Shown piece by piece: positions 22,279 through 30,717 of a stretch of 64,000 nt of DNA (position 1 is its first letter; each line of letters opens with the position of its first letter). The notes below the pieces were generated by a model, which saw only the letters and a program-made list of their open reading frames with translations, had not been told where the DNA came from and did not search any database. A program made the position numbers and the translations under genes. The stretch lies in assembly GCF_004771005.1 (NCBI RefSeq), contig NZ_RQHV01000049.1:1-64000 (forward strand). The letters are read 5' to 3'. This DNA comes from Leptospira ilyithenensis (GTDB taxonomy: Bacteria > Spirochaetota > Leptospiria > Leptospirales > Leptospiraceae).

Positions 22279-22307
22279 TACCCCCATGACCGAAACGGGC
22301 GGGGGTA
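22279..22307 (-). promoter_or_regulatory. Leader hairpin of rpsF, possible S6:S18 autoregulatory element
   Basis: In the 5' leader, just before the ribosome-binding site, the minus strand folds as TACCCCC (22307-22301) with GGGGGTA (22285-22279), seven perfect pairs. Inside is a small CCG-TTT-CGG hairpin flanked by GC on one side and TCAT on the other. Bacterial rpsF leaders often bind the S6:S18 complex through a hairpin with an exposed CCG. The position and a CCG are present, but the match to the published consensus cannot be tested here. Confidence 0.4.
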
Positions 22308-22419
22308 GAAGAATAATTTTAGTATTCCTGGTTAGGATTTTCGTTACCAGATGGGGGTCAATGGAATTTCTTCTTGGTTCTATCCATTTACCGAATTTCC
22401 ATGGCAAATACCCAGGGCT

Positions 22420-23142
22420 ATGAGCGAAAAAATCAATTTTCCGGAGATTTGGGGCCTAGGTCTCGGTCTGTTTTTATCACTCTACGCAGGTTTTTTAAAC
22501 CACGTTTCCCCGAGTGAACCGTTTTCCGAAACCCATTCCGGTTTCCATTCCCCTGTCCTTGCGTTGGAAGTTGCAGAAACCCCCAAACAGGTTCAGGATC
22601 TGATCGGAGTCTACGAAAACGAAGAATTTCCCGCCCTCACCTCCCAATACAGGATTTTACATTATTTCGATTTTGGATTTATCTTCTGTTATATGGCGTT
22701 TTTGGCTTACACAGGACATTATGCAGGAAGAAGGGTAAGACATGTTTTTCTAAAAATATTTTTGGGGATGATTGCGGTTCTTGTACTTGGCGGATTTGCG
22801 GACATTGTGGAAAACATTCTGATCTTAAATCTATTGGATGCAAAAAATGCGGAAGAGATGGTCTCCTCTTTGGAATATTTGAAACCTACGGCCCAATTGA
22901 AATGGTTTTGTTTGTTTGCCTACTCGGCAACTATCGGCATTTATTTCTGGTTATACGAAAAAGGGGTGCTGCTCAGAATCACTTCCGTTCTTTTTGTAAC
23001 AGCTTTTTTTCTGGGCCTGTTTTCCATTTTCAAAACAAGCTTACTTGAGTTATGTTTTCCTTTCTTCGCTTTGGGAATGGCACTCACTTGGTTTCACTAC
23101 GGATTCAGTTTGGCTTTCAGCTCCTTGTCCAAAAAAACATAA
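22420..23142 (+). CDS. Multi-pass inner-membrane protein of unknown function
   Basis: The protein is 240 residues from the ATG at 22420 (MSEKINFPEIWGLGLG); an in-frame ATG at 22351 would add 23 residues with no ribosome-binding site. About six membrane helices can be seen, including FCYMAFLAYTGHYAG, FLGMIAVLVLGGFADIVENI, LFVTAFFLGLFSIF and a last one ending FHYGFSLAF. The first loop carries a His- and Pro-containing segment (NHVSPSEPFSETHSGFHSP). No family was recognised. Transcribed divergently from the rpsF array, and its 3' end overlaps the convergent CapA-like gene by 46 bases. Confidence 0.65.
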   Translation: MSEKINFPEIWGLGLGLFLSLYAGFLNHVSPSEPFSETHSGFHSPVLALEVAETPKQVQDLIGVYENEEFPALTSQYRILHYFDFGFIFCYMAFLAYTGHYAGRRVRHVFLKIFLGMIAVLVLGGFADIVENILILNLLDAKNAEEMVSSLEYLKPTAQLKWFCLFAYSATIGIYFWLYEKGVLLRITSVLFVTAFFLGLFSIFKTSLLELCFPFFALGMALTWFHYGFSLAFSSLSKKT

Positions 23143-24257
23143 CCGCGTCCCCCGCTTATCACAAGTTCGGTTCCTAAATTTTTACATAAAAAAGCATATT
23201 CTTTCAAAAACTCTTCCGCTTCCCTCGGGCCGAGGGGACTGAAAAAATGATCGCCTGACATGGATTGGTGGCGACCGAAAATAGGGATCACTTCCACTAC
23301 GGTGAGAATTCCTTTTTGGAAATGCAAAACTGCCGATATATTGTGTTTTAAGTATTGATTTTTGGATCCGAAGAAAAAATTTCCGAGTGAATAAATCACA
23401 GCACCTTTGGGAAACACTTCGATCCCTTGCGGTATATGAGGATGATGACCGATGATTGCCTGATAACCCGCACCGATCAGATACTTTGCGGCTTTGCGTT
23501 GGGTTTCCGTAGGTTCCGGGTTGTATTCCACTCCCCAGTGAACTGCTAAAATATTGACTTGGTTCGGTTTGGTTTTACGAGCGAGTCTTTCCGCAACACC
23601 TACTCGGAAATAGGCGGCGCCGGGATTTCTAGCATTCGCAAATAATCTGGTCTCTCCCGTATCTGAAAAAGAAAAAATACGAAACTCACTGTCTATGGAT
23701 TTATAAAGCAAAGGAACCATCGCCAAAGACTCGTCATTCCCGGCACCGGCGGAAGCGATTTTATTTTCCGCAAGTAGGGACAAAGTATCTTTTAGACCCG
23801 GCTCTCCGAAATCCATAGTATGATTGTTGCCAAGAGTCACTCCGTCGATTTGCAATTCCTTTAGAATGGAAAGATCTTCTCCCGTTCCGTAAAATACGTA
23901 GGACTTCAATTTATCCGCGCCGGGTTGTTTCCTGAGTATGGGTGTTTCCAAATTCAAAACGCGGTAATCCATGGACGCGAGTAAACCGACAAAACTTCGG
24001 AATGCAAAAGTCGGATCTGCCGTGCGGATGGAATCTCTCACACCCCAATTGAACATCACATCTCCACCAAACCAAAGTTTCGTGGAGTCCGTAAAACGGA
24101 ATCCTTGCCCGGTTTCCGTTTTGAAACGGTAATAGTCTTGGATTGGTGCGGTGACCCCAGGCTCTGCCGATTCCGTTTGTTCCGGTCCTTCCTCCGAAGA
24201 CAGAGCGGAAGTGAAAATACAGAATAGATACAAAAACAAAAGGAAATAAATTTTCAT
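23097..24257 (-). CDS. CapA-family metallophosphatase-like exported protein
   Basis: The 386-residue protein starts with a signal peptide (KIYFLLFLYLFCIFTSALS). The core is the poly-gamma-glutamate synthesis CapA type of calcineurin-like fold: FGGDVMFNW, NLETPIL, LGNNHTMDFGEPGL, AVHWGVEYNPEP and IGHHPHIPQGIEV, which supply the metal-binding Asp, Asn and His residues. No capBC genes are nearby, so a role in polyglutamate synthesis is not implied; CapA-like proteins also occur as stand-alone envelope phosphatases. It heads the 3' end of a minus-strand group with the lipoprotein and TPR genes. Confidence 0.82.
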   Translation of the reverse strand: MKIYFLLFLYLFCIFTSALSSEEGPEQTESAEPGVTAPIQDYYRFKTETGQGFRFTDSTKLWFGGDVMFNWGVRDSIRTADPTFAFRSFVGLLASMDYRVLNLETPILRKQPGADKLKSYVFYGTGEDLSILKELQIDGVTLGNNHTMDFGEPGLKDTLSLLAENKIASAGAGNDESLAMVPLLYKSIDSEFRIFSFSDTGETRLFANARNPGAAYFRVGVAERLARKTKPNQVNILAVHWGVEYNPEPTETQRKAAKYLIGAGYQAIIGHHPHIPQGIEVFPKGAVIYSLGNFFFGSKNQYLKHNISAVLHFQKGILTVVEVIPIFGRHQSMSGDHFFSPLGPREAEEFLKEYAFLCKNLGTELVISGGRGYVFLDKELKAKLNP

Positions 24258-24298
24258 TTTAATCCGAATTTCACTTTCGCAAACAAAACCTTAAAAAA

Positions 24299-25108
24299 CT
24301 AAAAACGGAATACAGACTCGGGGACTTCCGTTTTAGAAACCTTTTTCATTTTGATAAGAATCAGAACGTTTTCTTTTTCCTCTCCCAAAGGAATCACTTT
24401 GGTTAAGATTGATTTGGGCGGGTGTTTTAATTTAAGATCTTTTTCTTTGACAAGAGACACTGCCTTGAGCTTGCGAAGAGGACTGACTAGTTCGATCCGG
24501 CCCAGCTCCCCTTCTTCAAAAAAATACTCATAGGCCCCGTCCGACTTTTCCAATAGAATTCGGTTTTCTTTTGTCAGAAACCTGGCTTTTGAAGAAGTAA
24601 TCTCAGGCTGAAAGGATCCGGTGAGGTATTGATAAATCACAGGGAAAGGAAGTTGGATGGATTTTTTGGTATTCGGATCCTGCAATAAAAGATCACCCAT
24701 CGGCTGGGTCGTCACCTTGTTTGTGCTAGTTGGTTTGATTTGAATTTCCGTCGGACTAGCGATCAGTTCGGAAAAAACAAGCCCGAAAAATGTATCCATC
24801 AATTGGATCTTTACAAGTCCCGATTCTTTGGAATAAAAGATCTTTCCATCCACTGCAAAATTGTCTTTTTTGGGGACGAATACCTGGATGTTCATGGAGA
24901 ACTCGCCCTTAAAAGAGGAATAATTTGTTTCTTTGGATTTGATTTCGGCGAGCAATATTTTCGCATTCGCATCGCTAGTCGATACATAACGATCCTTGTT
25001 CTTTCCGATAAAATCCACGTCTTCCACTTCTCCTGCGGAACAAAAAGAAAAAAAGACTGCGACGGATAAAGATAAAAAAAGATTTAAAATTTTGGACAGA
25101 GAGGTCAT
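24299..25108 (-). CDS. Probable outer-membrane lipoprotein, LolB/DUF4292-like
   Basis: The signal peptide has a spirochaete-style lipobox FFSFC with Cys23. The mature part of the 269 residues is beta-rich: an early stretch SSFKGEFSMNIQVFV, then GKIFYSKESGLVKIQL, and LLLQDPNTKKSIQ further on. This resembles LolB/LolA-fold lipoproteins (DUF4292 group), but the match is by pattern only. Its ATG overlaps the stop of the TPR gene upstream by 4 bases, so the two are likely translated together and may act together at the outer membrane. Confidence 0.6.
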   Translation of the reverse strand: MTSLSKILNLFLSLSVAVFFSFCSAGEVEDVDFIGKNKDRYVSTSDANAKILLAEIKSKETNYSSFKGEFSMNIQVFVPKKDNFAVDGKIFYSKESGLVKIQLMDTFFGLVFSELIASPTEIQIKPTSTNKVTTQPMGDLLLQDPNTKKSIQLPFPVIYQYLTGSFQPEITSSKARFLTKENRILLEKSDGAYEYFFEEGELGRIELVSPLRKLKAVSLVKEKDLKLKHPPKSILTKVIPLGEEKENVLILIKMKKVSKTEVPESVFRF

Positions 25109-27135
25109 TCGGCAAGTTCCTTTTGAACGGTTGTTAGTTTGGTTTTGATTTTAGAAGACTCCGTATCGTCTTTTGTAAGAGGAAGTGCCCTTTGCCAATA
25201 AAACCCTGCCTTGACTAAATCTTTTTTGGCAAGATACACATCTCCCAAATGATCAAAGATCACGGGATCTTCCGCGTCGCGATCCACCGAGATCTGTTCG
25301 GCAAAATGCAGATGCAATAACGCTTCTTTCCACTGGTTTGTTTTAAAATAAATCCATCCCAAACTGTCCTGGTATGCCGCATTGTCCGGCTCCAGATCCA
25401 CTGCCTTTTTCAGATAGGAAAGAGCTTCTTCTTTTTTGATTCCTCGTTCCGCATAGAGATATCCCAAATAATTATATGCATTCGGATTTTCCGGATTCGT
25501 TTGAATTGATGCGAGCAAATCCGCTTCGGTTTTGGGAAAGTTTTTCAATTTGTCGAAAACGGTAGCTCTGTAAAAAAGATAATTGTTGTTTTGCGGTTCA
25601 AGTTCTACCGCTTTGGAGAAATTCGCAAGGCTTTGTTTGTAATCCTCTTTCTGAAAATAGACAAGCCCTTGCAAGTAATGATAAGCGGGATTTTTCGGTT
25701 CTTTTTCGAGTAGGGATTTGCCGATCGCAAGAGAGGCATCGTATTTTTTTATTCCAGGATTTAACAAAAGATAGGCGAGACGGTATTTCAAATTGTTTTT
25801 TTCTTCTTCGCTCTTGGTGATTAGGATCGCTTTTTTAACGGAAAGAATCGCACTATTGGGGTATCCCATCGCTTCTTCGCAATGAGACACTCTTTCGAAC
25901 AACCCAGGGAGATCTCCTTCCAGACCCTCTTCTTTTTCCGCAAAACGGATGGCAGAATTAAATGCATTTTCGGAAACCACGTATTGTCTGTACTGAAACG
26001 CCAAAGCCGCAGTAGACAACATTGCTTTATACAGTCTTTCTTTTTCCGACGAAGGAACGGATTCCTGATAAGCGACCCTTGCGGCAAGCCTTCCCGGATT
26101 TTTTTCGATAAAGGAAGAAAGCTCGGTTGCAAGTCCTTGTTTTTCTCCTTTTAGGAAACGGTCCAAAAGGGAAATCAATCCTTCTTTAGGAATTTTTTTC
26201 TCTTTGGCAAGAGCCACGAAATATCCGGGTGCCATGACACGCGAATCCAAAAGATAAATCTCACCAAGCATATGTGAGGCGTCTATTTCTCTGGGGTTTG
26301 ATTCCCGGATCCAGTTCAAATATTTTTTGGTATTGGAAAAATCACCCAATAGATAATTGATCTGGGCAACCCGAAAGATCACCTCAGTGTCGTTACGCGC
26401 CAAATCCAAATATGCCAGATAATAAAAGAGGGCCCTTTTAGGATTGTCTAATTTATAATTCAGCTCTCCCAAAGATTTGAGCACCGTAGATTTGTATTTT
26501 GAATTCGTATCTCTTTTTTGAATGAGATCCCAAAGAGAAGTGTAATAGAGTGCGGATTTGGTCCATCTTTTCAGTTCGAAATTCAGATTTCCCAAAAGAT
26601 ATAAAAAATCGGAATCATAAGGATAATCCTTCAGATCTTTTTCCAAAGTATCCGATGCGATTTCCAATTCCCCTTTTCGAATCTCCACCCTTGTTTTGAG
26701 AAGTATACTTTCCCGGGAAGGAGGGTTCGGCGTTTGAAATTTTTTGTAAGCCGTCTCGCTCCAATTCATCGCAAGGCTTAGATCACCTAACTCCAAATAA
26801 CTGGCGGCTATGGAATACGCACTCAAGTAAGTCGGTTCCAGATTTTCTTCTTTTCTGCAATTGTGAAATTTTTCAAAAAAGCCGACAGCAGCCTCATGTT
26901 GCTTTTTAGCCTCTTCCGGTTTCCTTCTTGCAGCGGATTGAAAGGCATCTACTTGTTCCTGAAAGCCGCGGGACAAGAGATAATCTTCCGGAACACCTTT
27001 TTCCAAAAGACTGCAAGTTTTCGTCTCTTTTGCTTCCTCTGTCGGAGGAGCTCCGTACAAAGTTCCGGAAACCAGCAAAAGAATGGATAAAAATCGAATG
27101 AAATAAGGTCGTATATCGTTAATTGCTTGAAACAT
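25105..27135 (-). CDS. Large exported TPR-repeat protein
   Basis: The 676-residue protein begins MFQAINDIRPYFIRFLSILL, a signal peptide ending near LYGAPP. It is then built almost entirely of tetratricopeptide repeats, clearest in the C-terminal half (NPAYHYLQGLVYFQKEDYKQ, NPNAYNYLGYLYAERGIKKE, NAAYQDSLGWIYFKTNQWKE). TPR superhelices bind other proteins. A longer in-frame start at 27285 would give a non-signal N-terminus and overlap the divergent gene by over 100 bases, so 27135 is used. The lipoprotein downstream overlaps by 4 bases. Confidence 0.8.
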   Translation of the reverse strand: MFQAINDIRPYFIRFLSILLLVSGTLYGAPPTEEAKETKTCSLLEKGVPEDYLLSRGFQEQVDAFQSAARRKPEEAKKQHEAAVGFFEKFHNCRKEENLEPTYLSAYSIAASYLELGDLSLAMNWSETAYKKFQTPNPPSRESILLKTRVEIRKGELEIASDTLEKDLKDYPYDSDFLYLLGNLNFELKRWTKSALYYTSLWDLIQKRDTNSKYKSTVLKSLGELNYKLDNPKRALFYYLAYLDLARNDTEVIFRVAQINYLLGDFSNTKKYLNWIRESNPREIDASHMLGEIYLLDSRVMAPGYFVALAKEKKIPKEGLISLLDRFLKGEKQGLATELSSFIEKNPGRLAARVAYQESVPSSEKERLYKAMLSTAALAFQYRQYVVSENAFNSAIRFAEKEEGLEGDLPGLFERVSHCEEAMGYPNSAILSVKKAILITKSEEEKNNLKYRLAYLLLNPGIKKYDASLAIGKSLLEKEPKNPAYHYLQGLVYFQKEDYKQSLANFSKAVELEPQNNNYLFYRATVFDKLKNFPKTEADLLASIQTNPENPNAYNYLGYLYAERGIKKEEALSYLKKAVDLEPDNAAYQDSLGWIYFKTNQWKEALLHLHFAEQISVDRDAEDPVIFDHLGDVYLAKKDLVKAGFYWQRALPLTKDDTESSKIKTKLTTVQKELAE

Positions 27136-27172
27136 CCGTGTATTCCGGCAAAGTTCGGGAACAGGGACTTCC

Positions 27173-28429
27173 TTGAACCAGATCTTCCGAGAAAATTTAA
27201 AATACATTCTGGCTGTTCTACTTGTGTGGGCAATCACTTTCCCGTTCGTTTTACAAAACAAGGACACCATACTTGCCGATCTCACCCTCCGTTACAACGC
27301 GCTCTTCGGTTATCCGAACCCTGGCATTACCCGCGAGTTAGTGGCAAAGGGAGATGCCATCCTGGAAGGAAGAAAGGAAGGTAGTTCCAACTTCTTTTTA
27401 AAACTCACCTCTTTTTTCCAATCCGAAGAAAACCAAAAATCTTCAGCTCTTCCTTTAGACTTGCATCTCATGGAAAAATCCTGTTTGTATTATCAGTCAA
27501 AAAACCATGTGGAAGAAACCTTTCTGGAACTCACTTGGCGGGAAAAGGCGATGGAATGGGGCTCTCCTTTATTCACAAAGGTCACTACTCCCGGGGAAAT
27601 CGTACTCGGCCCGAATCCCAAAGAGTATTGGAATTCCCATATTGAAAATGTTTTGGAGGCTTTGGATTATTACAAACGTGCTCTCCGATTTTCAGGTCCG
27701 GACTTTATCGTTCCGAAAAAAATAGAATCCGTCGCTTGGGCGGTTTGTCGTCCTGCGGAAATTCTTTTGGCCTATAAAACACATATGATGGAAACGGAAA
27801 ATTATGTGATTACAAGTCTCGCCAAGGAAGACAAACTTCCTTCCAACCTAACGGACGTTCAAAAAAGAAGTATCGCATTATCAATTATCAAAAAGGGGAT
27901 TTTTCCGGAAGTAAATCCGAATGATTATCTGGAATCTTTACTCAGGCAGATTTTACTTACGGGAATGAAATCGTTCTCACCCCGTGAAATGGACTCCGTA
28001 TTTGAAAGGATTCTTTATTTCGTGGGAAATAGCGAAAGGGAATATTTGAAATTTCGATTCCGACGGGCAGAACTGTTCTATCAATTGGGATTGGAAGATC
28101 CCGAATATTATAAAAAGGCAATTATTGAATTCAACGAATCATCCAACATCAAATTGGCTTTGGAAGATGAAGAAGCTAATCTTCCGTTACTACTTGTCCA
28201 TCAATTCGAAGCGGTTCTAAAACAAGCGGAGTGTTACCAAAAGCTGGGTGAGAACAAAAAATCTCTCCAGATACTGGATTCACTCGCTCCCAAGTTGAGA
28301 AATGTCGATGAACGAAGCGTAGGCGGAATCAAAAGGGAAATCGTACAAAGTTACAGAGAAATAAAAAGGACAGTTCTTCGCAAACTGAGTCGATTCGAGG
28401 AAGCAGATGAAATCCCCCTCACAGAGTAA
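27173..28429 (+). CDS. Membrane-anchored helical repeat protein of unknown function
   Basis: The 418-residue protein has one N-terminal membrane helix (YILAVLLVWAITFPFVL, about residues 11-27) and a long helical, mostly cytoplasmic or periplasmic region. TPR-like units appear late in it (FRRAELFYQLGLEDPEYYKK; KQAECYQKLGENKKSLQILD). No family identified. It is divergent from the exported TPR gene, only 37 bases apart, so they share a control region. The cysteine-desulfurase-like gene starts 23 bases before its stop, which couples the two. Confidence 0.65.
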   Translation: MNQIFRENLKYILAVLLVWAITFPFVLQNKDTILADLTLRYNALFGYPNPGITRELVAKGDAILEGRKEGSSNFFLKLTSFFQSEENQKSSALPLDLHLMEKSCLYYQSKNHVEETFLELTWREKAMEWGSPLFTKVTTPGEIVLGPNPKEYWNSHIENVLEALDYYKRALRFSGPDFIVPKKIESVAWAVCRPAEILLAYKTHMMETENYVITSLAKEDKLPSNLTDVQKRSIALSIIKKGIFPEVNPNDYLESLLRQILLTGMKSFSPREMDSVFERILYFVGNSEREYLKFRFRRAELFYQLGLEDPEYYKKAIIEFNESSNIKLALEDEEANLPLLLVHQFEAVLKQAECYQKLGENKKSLQILDSLAPKLRNVDERSVGGIKREIVQSYREIKRTVLRKLSRFEEADEIPLTE

Positions 28430-29543
28430 GTTTTTTTACTTTGATTATAATGCGACTCATCCCCCTTTCTTAAATTTTCTAACCGAGTCTTTAAACGAAT
28501 ACGCCGGAGAGTATTACAATCCTTCCGGAGCGACCAGATTTTCCCTGCGCAACCAAGGAAAGATCGAGTCCGTTCGAAAATATTTTGCAGGGCTAACTGG
28601 AAAAAACGAAAGAGGATTCGTATTTTCATCAACTGGCACCGAAGCCAATTATCTGTTACTCAGATACTTGAGAGAAAGCAATCCCGATTTGAAAGAACTG
28701 ATTGTAAGTCCGTTTGAACATTCAAGTATGTATTCTGCCATCAGAGATCTTGGATTTTCACCCAGACTCATCCAAACGGATTTTTCCGGGGTCATAGATC
28801 TGAAATCATTACGTTCCCTACTCTTGGAAAATCCGGTTCCCATACTTTGTTTGTATGCAGGAAATGAAACAGGAGTTCTTCAGCCGGTGGAAAGAATCGC
28901 AAGCCTCGCCAAAGAATTCGGAGTGTCTTTTTTCAGTGATCTTATGCAGGCATTCGGAAAAATCCATGTGGACTTTTCCCTTTTCGACGGTTTTAGTTTT
29001 TCCTCTCATAAAATCGGAGGAGGACTCGGTTCGGCACTGAGTTTTGTTCCCAATACAAAAATCGACTATCATGTATTTGGCGGAGGAAATCAGGAGAATG
29101 GGCATAGAGCAGGAACGGAAAACATACAAGCACTTCTCTCTTTTCAAAAATCTACCGAATTCCAAATGAAACATCTTTCCGAAAAAGAAGAAAGGCTTAA
29201 AAAATTTCAAATTCAGATAGAGACAAGATTGGAAACGCTCGGTTGCAAAATCATCGCCAAAGATTCTCCCAGGCTTCCAAACACCAGTTTTGTGATGCTT
29301 CCTTTGGAAGACATAGATTTTTTCCTACTGGGAATGGAAGAGAAAAATACAATCATCTCTACCGGCAGCTCATGCAAATCCAGAGCGAGAGAAGCGTCCT
29401 CTTCACTCATCGCTATGGGATATTCAAAAGAAGAAGCCCTTCGTTGCATTCGTATCTCTACCGGAATTCATACGACCCAGGATGAAATCGACTTTTTATC
29501 GGAAGCTTCGGAAGAATTGATCTTAAAATTCAAAAGCTTTTAG
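28407..29543 (+). CDS. Cysteine desulfurase-like class V aminotransferase
   Basis: The 378-residue PLP enzyme is of the NifS/IscS fold. It opens FFYFDYNATHPP, and the PLP contacts are EHSS (His105), NETGV and SDLMQAFGK. The Schiff-base lysine is Lys202 in FSFSSHKIGGGLGSA. HRAGTEN and a cysteine in STGSSCKSR (about Cys327) complete the active site. It resembles a desulfurase rather than a transaminase because of this cysteine loop. GAGGAAG precedes the ATG, which lies inside the previous gene. No iscU, sufB or thiI is adjacent, so the sulfur acceptor is unknown. Confidence 0.85.
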   Translation: MKSPSQSKFFYFDYNATHPPFLNFLTESLNEYAGEYYNPSGATRFSLRNQGKIESVRKYFAGLTGKNERGFVFSSTGTEANYLLLRYLRESNPDLKELIVSPFEHSSMYSAIRDLGFSPRLIQTDFSGVIDLKSLRSLLLENPVPILCLYAGNETGVLQPVERIASLAKEFGVSFFSDLMQAFGKIHVDFSLFDGFSFSSHKIGGGLGSALSFVPNTKIDYHVFGGGNQENGHRAGTENIQALLSFQKSTEFQMKHLSEKEERLKKFQIQIETRLETLGCKIIAKDSPRLPNTSFVMLPLEDIDFFLLGMEEKNTIISTGSSCKSRAREASSSLIAMGYSKEEALRCIRISTGIHTTQDEIDFLSEASEELILKFKSF

Positions 29544-29975
29544 TTTTCATAAAAATCCGAATTCTCACAAAACCAAGTAAAGACGGAAACCCGAATCAAT
29601 TGAATCAATCTTCACTGCCCGATGAGAATCGAGAGAGTTTTTCTTTTATCGAAATAGAAGCGAAAAACCTTTCTCCAATCCCGATTTTCCGACGAATCCA
29701 AAGCGAAATTGGAAGATTTCAGTTACTTTTGGACACTTAATTCAATTTTTCGGCTTTTTGCAGGTGCGATACAAGGATCGTAGTTTCCCTCATGCGAATA
29801 GAGAAGAAAACAAATGGAAACATCTTCCTAACCTCGCTTATAAAGTTAACCCAGGTCCCTTTAAAATTAAGAAAATTCAAGATTGGATTTATAAAAATAA
29901 TAAATGCTTTTTGTGTTTACAAACATCAATTAAAGTCCTTGAATATGCGCAAAGCCTGTTTTTTAGGATGTTCCC
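29544..29975. other. Intergenic region without a supported gene
   Basis: These 432 bases are AT-rich and show no tRNA, terminator hairpin or convincing coding sequence. Weak promoter-like hexamers occur shortly before 29960. A TTG-initiated frame of 73 codons (29758-29979) exists, but its translation has no recognisable domain. Confidence 0.5.
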
Positions 29976-30518
29976 ATGAAAATGACTGTTAAAATTATAA
30001 TCGGTGTTTTAATCGCATTGTTTTTATTTGTCTTTGTGGCACGAAAAACAAGCTCAACGGTAAACGTTAGTCGTACATTCAACGCACCCGCTGATAAAGT
30101 ATGGAAAGTCTGGAACGATGTTGAGTCCATGAAAAAATGGTGGGGTCCGAAGGATTACACAGCGCCGGTAATAAAGAATGATTTTCGGGCAGGAGGAACC
30201 TTCCTACTTTCCATGAAATCCCCTGGTGGAGAGATGTTTTGGAATAGCGGGACATACAAGGAAATCATTCCGGGCAAGAAGATCGTATCAATGATGGCTT
30301 TTTCAGATGAGAACGGAAAACCGGTTCCAGGCTCCGAAGTAAAAGTTCCGGGTGTATGGCCGGATGAAATTTCGGTAACAGTAGAATTCAAAGAATCAAA
30401 TGGGAAAACGGAAGTCACAGTGGAAGAAGTCGGTATCCCGTTCCTTATGAAACTAATGGCAAAGCTGGGTTGGGAACAACAATTCGATAAATTGGAAACT
30501 TTGTTTTTTCCCAATTAA
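29976..30518 (+). CDS. SRPBCC/AHSA1-family protein with N-terminal membrane helix
   Basis: The 180-residue protein begins with a hydrophobic helix (VKIIIGVLIALFLFVFVA, residues 5-22). An AHSA1/polyketide-cyclase-like helix-grip fold follows: FNAPADKVWKVWNDVESMKK, WWGPKDYTAP, RAGGTFLLSM and VTVEFKESNGKTEVTV. The family binds hydrophobic ligands or Hsp90-like partners. A tether to the membrane is unusual for it. The ligand is unknown. AGGAT lies 5 bases before the ATG; a second ATG two codons later is equally placed. Apparently a single-gene unit. Confidence 0.82.
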   Translation: MKMTVKIIIGVLIALFLFVFVARKTSSTVNVSRTFNAPADKVWKVWNDVESMKKWWGPKDYTAPVIKNDFRAGGTFLLSMKSPGGEMFWNSGTYKEIIPGKKIVSMMAFSDENGKPVPGSEVKVPGVWPDEISVTVEFKESNGKTEVTVEEVGIPFLMKLMAKLGWEQQFDKLETLFFPN

Positions 30519-30717
30519 CAACTATTATAGTCATTAACGCTGGTTTACCGGTCATCTAAAAGAAAAAGATGATTTTTTCGGGAGAGTCTTATTTTTATTT
30601 CTCTGTCATTTCAAAATGAGTCGGCAGAAATGAAATCTCATCGCATACGAAGTAAACAATTTTTTAATTGATTTTCTACTTATAAATCCCAATACTTTAA
30701 GCCAATCGGCACCTAAT

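Noticed and set aside
27136..27285. Longer start for the exported TPR protein
   Set aside because: It would bury the signal peptide 50 residues inside the protein and overlap the divergent gene.
29758..29979. TTG-initiated frame of 73 codons (+)
   Set aside because: No domain, no ribosome-binding site, overlaps the real start region of the next gene; likely chance.
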